Origin: Akkermansiaceae bacterium
Lineage (GTDB): Bacteria; Verrucomicrobiota; Verrucomicrobiia; Verrucomicrobiales; Akkermansiaceae
Length of the DNA: 64,000 bases
NCBI GenBank assembly: GCA_028822935.1
Contig: JAPKCM010000019.1
Span: 1-64,000 of the forward strand
Reading direction: 5' to 3'
The position numbers were made by a program, and so were the translations under genes. How positions within the stretch are numbered: the first letter of the stretch is position 1; each line of letters opens with the position of its first letter. Positions 26,441-33,102 of this stretch are shown piece after piece. The notes under the pieces were generated by a model, which searched no databases, had not been told where the DNA came from, and saw only the letters and a list, made by a program, of their open reading frames with translations.

Positions 26441-27403
26441 ATGAGAGCAGACTTCGGAATGAAACTCTTCACCGGCACCTCCCATCCGCAGCTTGCGGAA
26501 GGGATTGCCTCCTGCCTCGGATCGAAACTTGCAGACGTCAATGTGACGGCTTTTCCAGACGGAGAAACCTTCGTAAAAATTAACGAAAATATCCGAGGCG
26601 AAGACGTTTTTATTATCCAGCCAACGTGCCCGCCGACTAACCACAATCTCATGGAGTTGATGATCATGGTGGATGCGGCGAAGCGCTCGAGTGCGGGCCG
26701 GATCAATGCGGTCATTCCATTCTTCGGATATGCGCGGCAGGATCGTAAGGATCAGCCTCGAGTCCCCATCACGGCGAAACTGGTTGCGGATCTTCTTTCG
26801 GCTGCCGGGGTGGATCGGGTGGTGACGATGGATCTTCACGCGGCTCAGATTCAGGGGTTTTTCAATATTCCGGTCGATCACCTCTATGCGAAGCCGGTGA
26901 TCTTGCGCGCTCTTACCGAGCATTTTGGAGAGGATTGTGACAACCTGACGGTGGTTTCACCTGATGTGGGCGGGGTTAAAATGGCCCGTGCTTATTCTGA
27001 TGCGCTGGGCGCTAGTCTTGCGATTGTGGCGAAGCACCGGGTCAGTGCGACCGAGGTGGAGGCGATGCAGTTGATTGGTGATGTGGAAGGGCGTGATGTC
27101 GTGCTTATTGATGACATGACCGAAACTGCAGGGACCTTGTGCGCTGCGGCGGATATCCTGAAGGAGAATGGAGCGAAGCGAATTTTTGCAGCCGTTTCGC
27201 ACGCGGTGATTGGTGATTTGGGGCATCAGCGAATCAATGACTCTGTGATCGAGACGGTCATTACGACGGACTCGACTCCGGTGGTCGCGACAGAAAAAGT
27301 GAACCCGATCTCGATTGCGCCGCTTCTGGCTGAGGCGATCCACCGGATTCATATCGGAAAATCGGTGACTTCTCTCTTTGACATCGACGGTCCCTCCGTG
27401 TAA
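26441..27403 (+). CDS. prs: Ribose-phosphate pyrophosphokinase (PRPP synthase)
   Basis: The 320-residue protein makes phosphoribosyl pyrophosphate from ribose 5-phosphate and ATP for nucleotide, His and Trp synthesis. It shows MKLFTGTSHPQLAEGIA at the start, FGYARQDRKDQPRVPIT near residue 100, the metal-binding DLHAAQIQGFF near residue 135, and the PRPP loop VLIDDMTETAGT near residue 225, where classical enzymes read DDMIDTAGT. Start ATG 26441 is used; ATG 26459, six codons in, is almost as likely because the family usually begins near MKLF. It follows the polysaccharide locus by 10 bases, so read-through from that unit is possible. Confidence 0.95.
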   Translation: MRADFGMKLFTGTSHPQLAEGIASCLGSKLADVNVTAFPDGETFVKINENIRGEDVFIIQPTCPPTNHNLMELMIMVDAAKRSSAGRINAVIPFFGYARQDRKDQPRVPITAKLVADLLSAAGVDRVVTMDLHAAQIQGFFNIPVDHLYAKPVILRALTEHFGEDCDNLTVVSPDVGGVKMARAYSDALGASLAIVAKHRVSATEVEAMQLIGDVEGRDVVLIDDMTETAGTLCAAADILKENGAKRIFAAVSHAVIGDLGHQRINDSVIETVITTDSTPVVATEKVNPISIAPLLAEAIHRIHIGKSVTSLFDIDGPSV

Positions 27404-27413
27404 TCAACCGCCC

Positions 27414-27433
27414 CGCGCGACAGCTGTCGCGCG
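27414..27433 (+). repeat. Perfect 20-base palindrome between prs and rplY
   Basis: CGCGCGACAGCTGTCGCGCG is its own reverse complement and would form an 8-base-pair stem with an AGCT loop. It lies 10 bases after the prs stop and 21 bases before the rplY start. There is no T-run directly after it, so a simple intrinsic terminator is unlikely. An RNA processing or regulatory hairpin, or a protein-binding operator, is possible. Confidence 0.6.
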
Positions 27434-27454
27434 ATTATTCAATCTTTTACTACC

Positions 27455-28093
27455 ATGTCGACGACTCAAACTCTCGAAGCTACCACACGTCAGCGCACCG
27501 GCTCCGGCGTGCTTAAGCAAATGCGCCGCGAAGGCTACCTTCCTTCCGTGATCTACGGGAAGGGTGCCGAGAACGTCAATATTAAGGTCCATACCAAGAC
27601 CCTTACTGATATGCTGGCACAAAGTGCTTCCGCGAATATTATCGTGAATCTCGAAGTTGAAGGCTCGGGAACGCAGAGCGCATTCATCCAGTCGACTCAG
27701 AAAGATCCTCTCACTGGATATCTTCTCCACGCCGATTTCCTTGCAGTGGATGATTCGACCGTGATTCACGCCAGCCTTCCTGTGGTTCTGAATGGTGAGC
27801 CAACCGGAGTGAAGAATGGTGGCATTTTGGAGCAGATGATCCACACCCTGGATATTTCCTGCTCGCCGAAGAATCTTCCGGAAACTCTCGAAGCAAATGT
27901 TGAAGAGATCGAGATCGGTGAGGCCCTCACCGTGAGTGACCTGGAGTTTCCTGAAGGGGTGACTCCTGCTCTTGCCGGTGATGTCCTCGTGGCCATCGTT
28001 AACGAATCCCGCGCGACCTTGTCTGAGGGAGAAGATGAAGAGGGTGAAGCTGCTGACGAAGCCGCTCCTGCGGAAGAGGCTGCTGCCGAGTAA
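27455..28093 (+). CDS. rplY: Ribosomal protein bL25 (Ctc/TL5 form)
   Basis: The 212-residue protein binds 5S rRNA in the large ribosomal subunit. The N-terminal L25 domain (residues 1-95) shows ATTRQRTGSGVLKQMRREGYLPSVIYGKG. The C-terminal TL5 domain (100-185) includes GEPTGVKNGGILEQMIHTLDISC and the expected DLEFPEGVTPAL. The tail is acidic and Ala/Glu-rich. The order prs - rplY - pth is widely conserved in bacteria. A good terminator follows. Confidence 0.95.
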   Translation: MSTTQTLEATTRQRTGSGVLKQMRREGYLPSVIYGKGAENVNIKVHTKTLTDMLAQSASANIIVNLEVEGSGTQSAFIQSTQKDPLTGYLLHADFLAVDDSTVIHASLPVVLNGEPTGVKNGGILEQMIHTLDISCSPKNLPETLEANVEEIEIGEALTVSDLEFPEGVTPALAGDVLVAIVNESRATLSEGEDEEGEAADEAAPAEEAAAE

Positions 28094-28114
28094 GCTCTCA
28101 CGAAATTATTTCAA

Positions 28115-28150
28115 AACGTCCGTCACTTCAGGTGGCGGGCGTTTTTTATT
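28115..28150 (+). terminator. Rho-independent terminator after rplY
   Basis: A 12-base arm (AACGTCCGTCAC) pairs with GTGGCGGGCGTT through Watson-Crick and G-U pairs around a five-base loop. It is followed at once by TTTTTTATTT. It lies 22 bases after the rplY stop and 36 bases before pth, so it should end or attenuate the prs-rplY transcript. Confidence 0.75.
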
Positions 28151-28185
28151 TCCGCGGTCCCTTTCTAGGCGCAGTCTCCAACCGA

Positions 28186-28833
28186 ATGTCTCAGCTCAAA
28201 GCGATTGTCGGACTCGGAAACCCCGGGGATCAGTATGTGCGCACCCGTCACAACGTCGGATTCAGCGTTTTAGATCTCGTGGCGGAGCGTGAGGGGGCGC
28301 AGTTTCAGGTGGATGGCAAGTGGGAGGCCAAGACCTGCAAGATCGGTGGTGTGACTTATCTGCAGCCACAGACCTATATGAATGAAAGTGGCCGTTCGAT
28401 TGGGAGCATTTCCCGATTCTACCGCTGGGCCCCAGAAGAGATATTGGTGGTCTTTGATGATGTCTCGCTTCCCTTGGGGGATCTACGCTTCCGCATGAAC
28501 GGTGGGCACGGTGGCCACAATGGTGTAAAATCTCTCCTCGCGCACCTTCCCAATGATGCTTTTCCGCGGTTCAAGTTCGGCATCGGAGCGTCGTCAGGTG
28601 AGCAACTTGTGGGTCATGTTTTGGGAACCTTTGCAATGGACGAGAAGGAACTCTTAGAAAACACACTTGCAACCGCTGCCGATGCTGTCCAACTTGCCGT
28701 TTCAGCAGGTGTAGAAGCAGCTGCTAATCAGTTTAACGTCAAAAGTAAGACTCAAAAAACCAATCCCGAACACCAAGAGGAAGATGAATCGCAAATACGA
28801 GGGGACGATTGTCCTAAACACACAGGGGAGTGA
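28186..28833 (+). CDS. pth: Peptidyl-tRNA hydrolase
   Basis: The 215-residue enzyme frees tRNA from peptidyl-tRNA that drops off the ribosome. It has IVGLGNPGDQYVRTRHNVGF (with the catalytic His) at residues 7-26, YLQPQTYMNESGRSI near residue 63, and VVFDDVSLPLGDLRF followed by GGHGGHNGVKS near residue 105. Start ATG 28186 fits the family. The C-terminus is about 20 residues longer than usual and polar. It runs 50 bases into rpsF in another frame. This overlap is unusual for two essential genes and may couple their translation. Confidence 0.95.
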   Translation: MSQLKAIVGLGNPGDQYVRTRHNVGFSVLDLVAEREGAQFQVDGKWEAKTCKIGGVTYLQPQTYMNESGRSIGSISRFYRWAPEEILVVFDDVSLPLGDLRFRMNGGHGGHNGVKSLLAHLPNDAFPRFKFGIGASSGEQLVGHVLGTFAMDEKELLENTLATAADAVQLAVSAGVEAAANQFNVKSKTQKTNPEHQEEDESQIRGDDCPKHTGE

Positions 28834-29074
28834 AACCAGCATTGATGATCTTGTGAGCGCTGTCGCTCGCGAGATGGAAGAAGAAGGCGCCAAGCTCGAC
28901 GAGGTCAAGCAGGTTGGCCGGAAGAAATTCGCTTACACCAACTCCCGCAAGGCCGATGGAGGACATTACGTCAACTACGTCTTCGAAGCCGCGCCAGACA
29001 CGATCGATAAGATCAACGACCGCTTGAAGCTGAACACCACCGTTCATCTCCAGCACTATCGCCGACTCGGCTAA
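28784..29074 (+). CDS. rpsF: Ribosomal protein bS6
   Basis: The 96-residue protein of the small ribosomal subunit begins MNRKYEGTIVLNTQG. It has the S6 fold, with KKFAYTNSRKADGGHYVNY in the middle and the end VHLQHYRRLG. Its first 50 bases lie inside the end of pth. The ssb gene follows 18 bases later. The rpsF - ssb order is standard in bacteria; rpsR, which often comes next, is not present here. Confidence 0.95.
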   Translation: MNRKYEGTIVLNTQGSETSIDDLVSAVAREMEEEGAKLDEVKQVGRKKFAYTNSRKADGGHYVNYVFEAAPDTIDKINDRLKLNTTVHLQHYRRLG

Positions 29075-29092
29075 ATTTTACCATTTCCAGCC

Positions 29093-29602
29093 ATGGCCAG
29101 TGCCAATAAAGTTATCCTGATCGGAAACCTGACTCGGGACCCGGAAGTGCGTTACACGCCCAAGGGAACAGCAGTTTCAGACATCGCCATGGCCGTGAAT
29201 CGCGTGCGGACCGGAGACGACGGTAACCGCATCGAAGAAGTCACCTTTGTCGATGTGACCCTCTGGGGTCGCCAAGCTGAAGTGGCAGGTCAATATCTTG
29301 CCAAGGGCCGCTCGGTATACATCGAGGGCCGTCTCCAGCTTGATACCTGGGATGACAAGGCCACTGGTCAAAAGCGGAGTCGCCTCCGTGTCGTCGGCGA
29401 GAACATGCAATTGCTTGGCGGAGGCCAAGGAGGTGGAGGCAATCAAGGAAGCGGAGGTAACCAAGGCGGCGGAGGAACTCCTCCGAAGCAGAGCGGCCCT
29501 CCACCGCAGGAGAGTAGTAGTGCTCCACAGCAGCAGCCTCCCGCTCAGGGTGGTGCGCCGGCTTCGGGGAACTTCGACGACGAGGATGATATCCCGTTTT
29601 AA
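29093..29602 (+). CDS. ssb: Single-stranded DNA-binding protein
   Basis: The 169-residue protein has an OB fold in residues 1-105 (KVILIGNLTRDPEVRYTPKG, then VDVTLWGRQAEVAGQYLAKG and VYIEGRLQLDTW). A flexible Gly/Gln/Pro-rich linker follows, and the acidic tip DDEDDIPF recruits repair and replication partners. Length and layout are typical. It ends the rpsF operon and is followed by two terminator hairpins. Confidence 0.96.
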   Translation: MASANKVILIGNLTRDPEVRYTPKGTAVSDIAMAVNRVRTGDDGNRIEEVTFVDVTLWGRQAEVAGQYLAKGRSVYIEGRLQLDTWDDKATGQKRSRLRVVGENMQLLGGGQGGGGNQGSGGNQGGGGTPPKQSGPPPQESSSAPQQQPPAQGGAPASGNFDDEDDIPF

Positions 29603-29631
29603 GATCGAGATGCCTGTCTGAGCATGGCGCG

Positions 29632-29662
29632 AAAAAAGCCCGGCGAAGGGAGCTTTTTTAGA
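29632..29662 (+). terminator. Terminator-like hairpin after ssb
   Basis: Arms AAAAAAGC and GCTTTTTT, with a partly paired CCC/GGG top, flank a short loop and give a stem ending in six Ts. It starts about 30 bases after the ssb stop. The A-run on the other arm means it may also work for minus-strand transcripts. Confidence 0.6.
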
Positions 29663-29669
29663 TTTTTCA

Positions 29670-29705
29670 AAAGGGCTGGTCTGGAAAGACCAGCCCTTTT
29701 TCTTT
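29670..29705 (+). terminator. Strong intrinsic terminator between convergent ssb and methyltransferase genes
   Basis: Perfect arms AAAGGGCTGGTCT and AGACCAGCCCTTT enclose a GGAA tetraloop, followed by TTTCTTT. The arm starts with a run of As, so the element can act in both directions. It serves ssb on plus and the methyltransferase gene that ends at 29749 on minus. Confidence 0.85.
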
Positions 29706-29748
29706 ATAAGATATTTGAGGAATCCTGGAGCAGTTGATGGAGAGAGAA

Positions 29749-30339
29749 TTAGCGCTCCCACCATTGAGCGCGGATGAATCCGCCCCATTGGACTTCTTCC
29801 TGACGGAGGGTCCAGCCTTGGGTGGTGAGAATATCACGCGTGGGAGGAAGGCGTCGGGTTTTGAGGCCCGTGGTCAGATTGAAAAAGCGATACATGATCC
29901 AGACGAGGAGGCGGGCGAGATTCCTTTCGATTCTGCCGTGGACCTCATCGGGAAAGAAGTCGCCGACGATGAGCACTGGAGACTCCGGGAGTTGATCGAG
30001 GAACGCTATGGCTTCTTCCCGGGAGAAAAGATCGAGGACGAAGTTTAGCACGGTGGCATCGCATGGGGCGGCGGATTTTGAGGTGACGAATTCTAAGTTT
30101 GGATTTCTGAGGAGCGCCTCTCGCCTCATGTCGTCAGCGGGTTCGATGACTTGGAGCTGGGTTTCGGGCTGGGCGTTGAGGAGGGCCTCTGAGAAGCGTC
30201 CGTCGCCCTCGCCGACGCTTAGGACGCGTTTCGGCAGTGCCTTGATGAAGGCGGTGCGGCAGCGCTGGAGGGCATCGCGGTAGAGCACTCTCTCGCAAGA
30301 CGCGTAAGCGCGGGCGATGAGCCGGTAGTCCGACTTCAT
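29749..30339 (-). CDS. Class I SAM-dependent methyltransferase
   Basis: The 196-residue protein has a seven-strand methyltransferase core. [17 protein letters not shown] (residues 38-54) is motif [11 protein letters not shown] near residue 62 holds the acidic residue that binds the SAM ribose, and [10 protein letters not shown] near residue 95 is motif IV-like. A stretch near residue 145 is hydrophobic. The substrate is unknown; the layout resembles small-molecule or quinone methyltransferases. Its start overlaps the stop of the VF530 gene, so the two are co-transcribed. Confidence 0.75.
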   Translation of the reverse strand: MKSDYRLIARAYASCERVLYRDALQRCRTAFIKALPKRVLSVGEGDGRFSEALLNAQPETQLQVIEPADDMRREALLRNPNLEFVTSKSAAPCDATVLNFVLDLFSREEAIAFLDQLPESPVLIVGDFFPDEVHGRIERNLARLLVWIMYRFFNLTTGLKTRRLPPTRDILTTQGWTLRQEEVQWGGFIRAQWWER

Positions 30340-30542
30340 GGCGCGAAGGTTTGGAGCCAGAGCTGCTCGACTTTGTCTCGGGCCCAGTTTGTTCTGCGGA
30401 GAAATTTGAGAGTGGATTTGATGGAGGGGTCGTTTGCAAAGCAGCGGATCCGGATGCGGTCTGCGAGTTCGTCCCAGCCATATTCCTCGACGAGGGAGGT
30501 GATAATTTCCTCAAGTTTTACTCCGTGAAGTGGGTCGGCCAT
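30336..30542 (-). CDS. VF530/DUF2132 family small DNA-binding protein
   Basis: The 68-residue protein reads [20 protein letters not shown], then [20 protein letters not shown] and [13 protein letters not shown]. These are the conserved blocks of the VF530 family (DUF2132), a small helical fold reported as DNA-binding. It is the full family length. It overlaps the methyltransferase downstream by an ATGA junction. No function beyond nucleic-acid binding is known. Confidence 0.85.
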   Translation of the reverse strand: MADPLHGVKLEEIITSLVEEYGWDELADRIRIRCFANDPSIKSTLKFLRRTNWARDKVEQLWLQTFAP

Positions 30543-30553
30543 GTGGGGGGACC

Positions 30554-30655
30554 TTACTTCATCTTCTTGAGAAATGCCACGATATCAGTGGGCACTGCGT
30601 GGAAGGATTTGATGAGTGAAGGAGGGTGCTGATCCCACTCCACGTCGCTTGGCGG
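30554..30655 (-). pseudogene. C-terminal stump of an unidentified minus-strand gene
   Basis: On the minus strand an open stretch ends at TAA 30554-30556 with ...[20 protein letters not shown] followed by KKMK. It looks like the end of a real protein, with cytochrome- or peptidase-like composition, but has no start and meets another gene fragment near 30650. It is most simply a tail left after a deletion. Confidence 0.35.
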
Positions 30656-31176
30656 CATTTGCCGAGCAGGGAAAAGATCAGGAGGAACTGATCGGGAAAA
30701 TGCTCTCGTCGAATGATCTACTGGTGCAAATGGCGGTGGGCGATGGTGCCAAGGCCGGCAACTATGGTGCAGCGATGCTGATTTACCGGAAGATCTGGCA
30801 AGCGAGCGACAAGGTTGCGAAAGGTTCTTCGTGGCGTCTGGCGCTCGCGATCAGTCTGGAACATGCGACTCCACTCAAGCAGCGCAATGCGGTGGCCAAA
30901 GCGGATGCGCCAGAGTTCCTTGATCCGGTGAAGTGCTACCTTCATTTTGAAAAATCTCTCGGCTTCAGGTATGGCCTCTCTCTCTACACGCAGAAAGGTG
31001 TGATCGAAAAGTCGAAGGCGCGGACACTGGCGGCGGTCGGAGAGGACATTGGCGAAAGAAAAAAACGTTCTGTGCTTCTCGAGGGAAGGCGATGTCAAAG
31101 GGATTACAATCAAAGACCTTCACCTTGGTTCCCACCTCGCGTCGGGTTACCAGGCGGTGAAGTACTGGAAGGTTAA
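30616..31176 (+). pseudogene. Remnant of a transglutaminase-like domain gene
   Basis: The open frame encodes about 186 codons. KMLSSNDLLVQMAVGDGAKA, GNYGAAMLIYRKI, LALAISLEHATPLKQRNA and VKCYLHFEKS match the front part of large secreted transglutaminase-like proteins of Planctomycetes and Verrucomicrobia. After residue 120 the match is lost. Near 31085 a second block in another frame (DVKGITIKDLHLGSHLASG, then YQAVKYWKVK) looks like the end of the same or a related protein. The expected signal peptide, catalytic Cys-His core and middle are missing. The GTG at 30616 is only a formal start. It is probably non-functional. Confidence 0.55.
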
Positions 31177-32213
31177 ATCTCGGCCTTTTCCTTTTTGAGG
31201 CGGAGCTGGCCGCAAGCGGCGTCGATGTCGTGGCCTTTTTCGAGGCGGAGGGTGGCGGAGACGTTGGCGTTGGTGAGGACGCTTTTGAAGCGGAGACAGT
31301 CCTCATCCGAAGGGCGGGACCACTGGAGGCCCTCGACGGTGTTGTAGGGGATGAGGTTGACCTTGGCGCGGATGGAGGCGGCGCGCTTGGCGAGGATTTG
31401 GGCGTGCTCGGGGTCGGCGTTGACGCCATCGATGAGGATGTATTCGAGGGTGATCTTTTGGTTCTTCTTTGAGTTCCAGAGGCGCAGGGAATCGAAGAGT
31501 TCGTCGACGGGATACTTTTTGTTCACCGGCATGATCTTCTCGCGGGTCTCGTCGTCGGGGCCGTGGAGGGAGATGGCGAGGCGGATTTGCTGGGGAAGCT
31601 CGGCCAGTTTCCTAATCTGCGGAACGAGGCCGGAGGTCGAGACGGTGATGCGACGGGCGCCGATGTTGAGGCCCCAGTCGGAGGTGATCATGTCAAGAGC
31701 CTGGCAGAGGTTGGTGAAGTTGGCGAGGGGTTCGCCCATGCCCATGAAGACGAGGTTGTTGACCTTTTCGCCAGAGAGTTCTTCGGCGAGGATGACCTGG
31801 GAGACGATCTCGGCGGCGGTGAGGTTGCGGGTGAAGCCATCGAGCCCGGAGGCGCAGAATTTACAAGCGTAGGCGCAGCCGACCTGGGACGAGACGCAGA
31901 GGGTGTGGCGGTCGGATGTTTCGCCATAAAGGGCGGGCGAGGCAGGGATGAGGACGGTCTCGATATAGCGCTTGTCGGGGAGTTCGAGGAGGAACTTACG
32001 GGTGGTGTCGGCAGAGCCCTTGGTCAGGGTATGAGTGAGGGGGCGGAGGGGGTATTTTTCGGCGAGAGCCGTGCGGAGGGCGGGGGGGAGGTTGCTCATT
32101 TCTTCCCAAGAGCGGGCGCGCTTTTTGTAGATCCAATCGAGGATCTGGGTGGCGCGGTATGCGGGCTGGTCTTGCTCTTCGAGGAGTTCCGCGAGTTGGG
32201 TGCGTGTGAGCAT
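31173..32213 (-). CDS. rlmN: 23S rRNA (adenine2503-C2)/tRNA (adenine37-C2) methyltransferase
   Basis: The 346-residue radical SAM enzyme methylates C2 of A2503 in 23S rRNA and A37 in some tRNAs. The cluster cysteines are C113, C117 and C120 (CAYACKFC). C106, just upstream, and the C-terminal Cys in DAACGQLR match the two catalytic cysteines of the E. coli enzyme. VFMGMGEPLANF near residue 160 is the SAM-binding GGE-type region. Start: ATG at 32213 fits the family N-terminus (MLTRTQLAEL). A longer in-frame start at 32339 would add 42 atypical residues. Confidence 0.94.
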   Translation of the reverse strand: MLTRTQLAELLEEQDQPAYRATQILDWIYKKRARSWEEMSNLPPALRTALAEKYPLRPLTHTLTKGSADTTRKFLLELPDKRYIETVLIPASPALYGETSDRHTLCVSSQVGCAYACKFCASGLDGFTRNLTAAEIVSQVILAEELSGEKVNNLVFMGMGEPLANFTNLCQALDMITSDWGLNIGARRITVSTSGLVPQIRKLAELPQQIRLAISLHGPDDETREKIMPVNKKYPVDELFDSLRLWNSKKNQKITLEYILIDGVNADPEHAQILAKRAASIRAKVNLIPYNTVEGLQWSRPSDEDCLRFKSVLTNANVSATLRLEKGHDIDAACGQLRLKKEKAEI

Positions 32214-32304
32214 GTGGGCGGACTTTAGCGGAAGCGGAGGGGAAAGCCAATGGTGAAGGGGAAGCTCGTGGATGGGGTGGAGTTGGGAATTATCGCCGAT
32301 AAGC

Positions 32305-32613
32305 ATGACGATTATTGACTGGCTGAGATCTCGCGACACTGCGAATGAATGTTTTTTGACGCTGGCGGTGATTTGTGGGTTAGTGACGGTGTCATTTCAT
32401 CTGGCGATCCATTTTTTGTTCGAGCATCTGTGGGGCTGGGCGTCCGGGATGAGTGGGTGGAAGTTTAAGGATCCGGCGCGGGTGCAGTCGGTCGTGCCGG
32501 TGGCCTTTAATGCGCCGCTGTCTGCGATCACTCCTGAGAGTCCGGGGATGGAGTGGATGAACGCGGCAACGACTTTGCGAAAATTGTTAAGCTATCAGAG
32601 GAGGGCTTTTTGA
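32305..32613 (+). pseudogene. Short remnant resembling a ClC chloride channel
   Basis: From ATG 32305 there are 102 codons. ECFLTLAVICGLVTVSFHLA followed by IHFLFEHLW resembles the first helix of ClC channels with its short cytoplasmic leader. VPVAFNAPLSAIT near residue 70 resembles the ClC helix that normally lies about 130 residues further on. The sequence between is absent and the expected glutamate-rich continuation is replaced by unrelated residues. This looks like an internal deletion plus a truncation. A short genuine membrane protein is the alternative. Confidence 0.45.
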
Positions 32614-32650
32614 GGTTACTTTTTTTCGATGGATGAGGCAGGGTTTGGCT

Positions 32651-33049
32651 ATGGGTGACCACGGAAATGGGAAGAGTCTGCCAAAGGTTTTGGTAGGGCG
32701 GGAGCTGGCACAGGCGCTGTTTGGGCCGATGAAGGAGCAGCTTTGGTCAAGGGGTGGCCCGGTCGTTAGGGAAGATCGAGTTCCTTATGGTTCCGAGCGT
32801 CAGCGGGAATTACGAACGCCTGATGAGGTCTTTGCGGAGGCGGCCTGCGAGGTGGAGAGGATCATTTGCGGGCACGCGATTGCAGGTTGGCGGGTGGACG
32901 ACAAGGCGCAGAAGAGGATACGCCATGATATCGATGATTACCTCTTTGCCTTACAGCGTGAGGCGGAGGTCGATCTTTCGCTTTCGCAGGTGGATGACTT
33001 TATTGATCAGGCAATTTTGATCACGAAGGGGTGTCTCGAAGATTGCTAG
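32651..33049 (+). CDS. Uncharacterised 132-residue protein
   Basis: The start at ATG 32651 is supported by a purine-rich stretch (GAGGCAGGG) just upstream; an in-frame ATG at 32633 is possible. The last 75 residues are strongly helical and charged (EVFAEAACEVERIICG, KRIRHDIDDYLFALQREAEV, SQVDDFIDQAI). This looks like a helical C-terminal region of a larger protein, so it may be a truncated gene. No signal peptide, membrane helix or metal site was seen. No family was recognised. It is convergent with selB, with a hairpin between. Confidence 0.4.
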   Translation: MGDHGNGKSLPKVLVGRELAQALFGPMKEQLWSRGGPVVREDRVPYGSERQRELRTPDEVFAEAACEVERIICGHAIAGWRVDDKAQKRIRHDIDDYLFALQREAEVDLSLSQVDDFIDQAILITKGCLEDC

Positions 33050-33079
33050 TTTAGCGACGAAGACTTTTTGAGGAATTGA

Positions 33080-33096
33080 CGGGGCGAAACGCCCCG
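33080..33096. terminator. GC-rich hairpin between convergent genes
   Basis: CGGGGCG and CGCCCCG pair perfectly around an AAA loop. On the plus strand it is followed by GCTTCTTTAA, a weak T-tract. It sits between the 132-residue gene (plus) and selB (minus) and may stop both transcripts. Confidence 0.5.
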
Positions 33097-33102
33097 GCTT
33101 CT

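Noticed and set aside
31563-32228. A 221-codon plus-strand frame opposite rlmN
   Set aside because: Low-complexity Gly/Glu/Val antisense product with no motif; rlmN on the other strand is certain.
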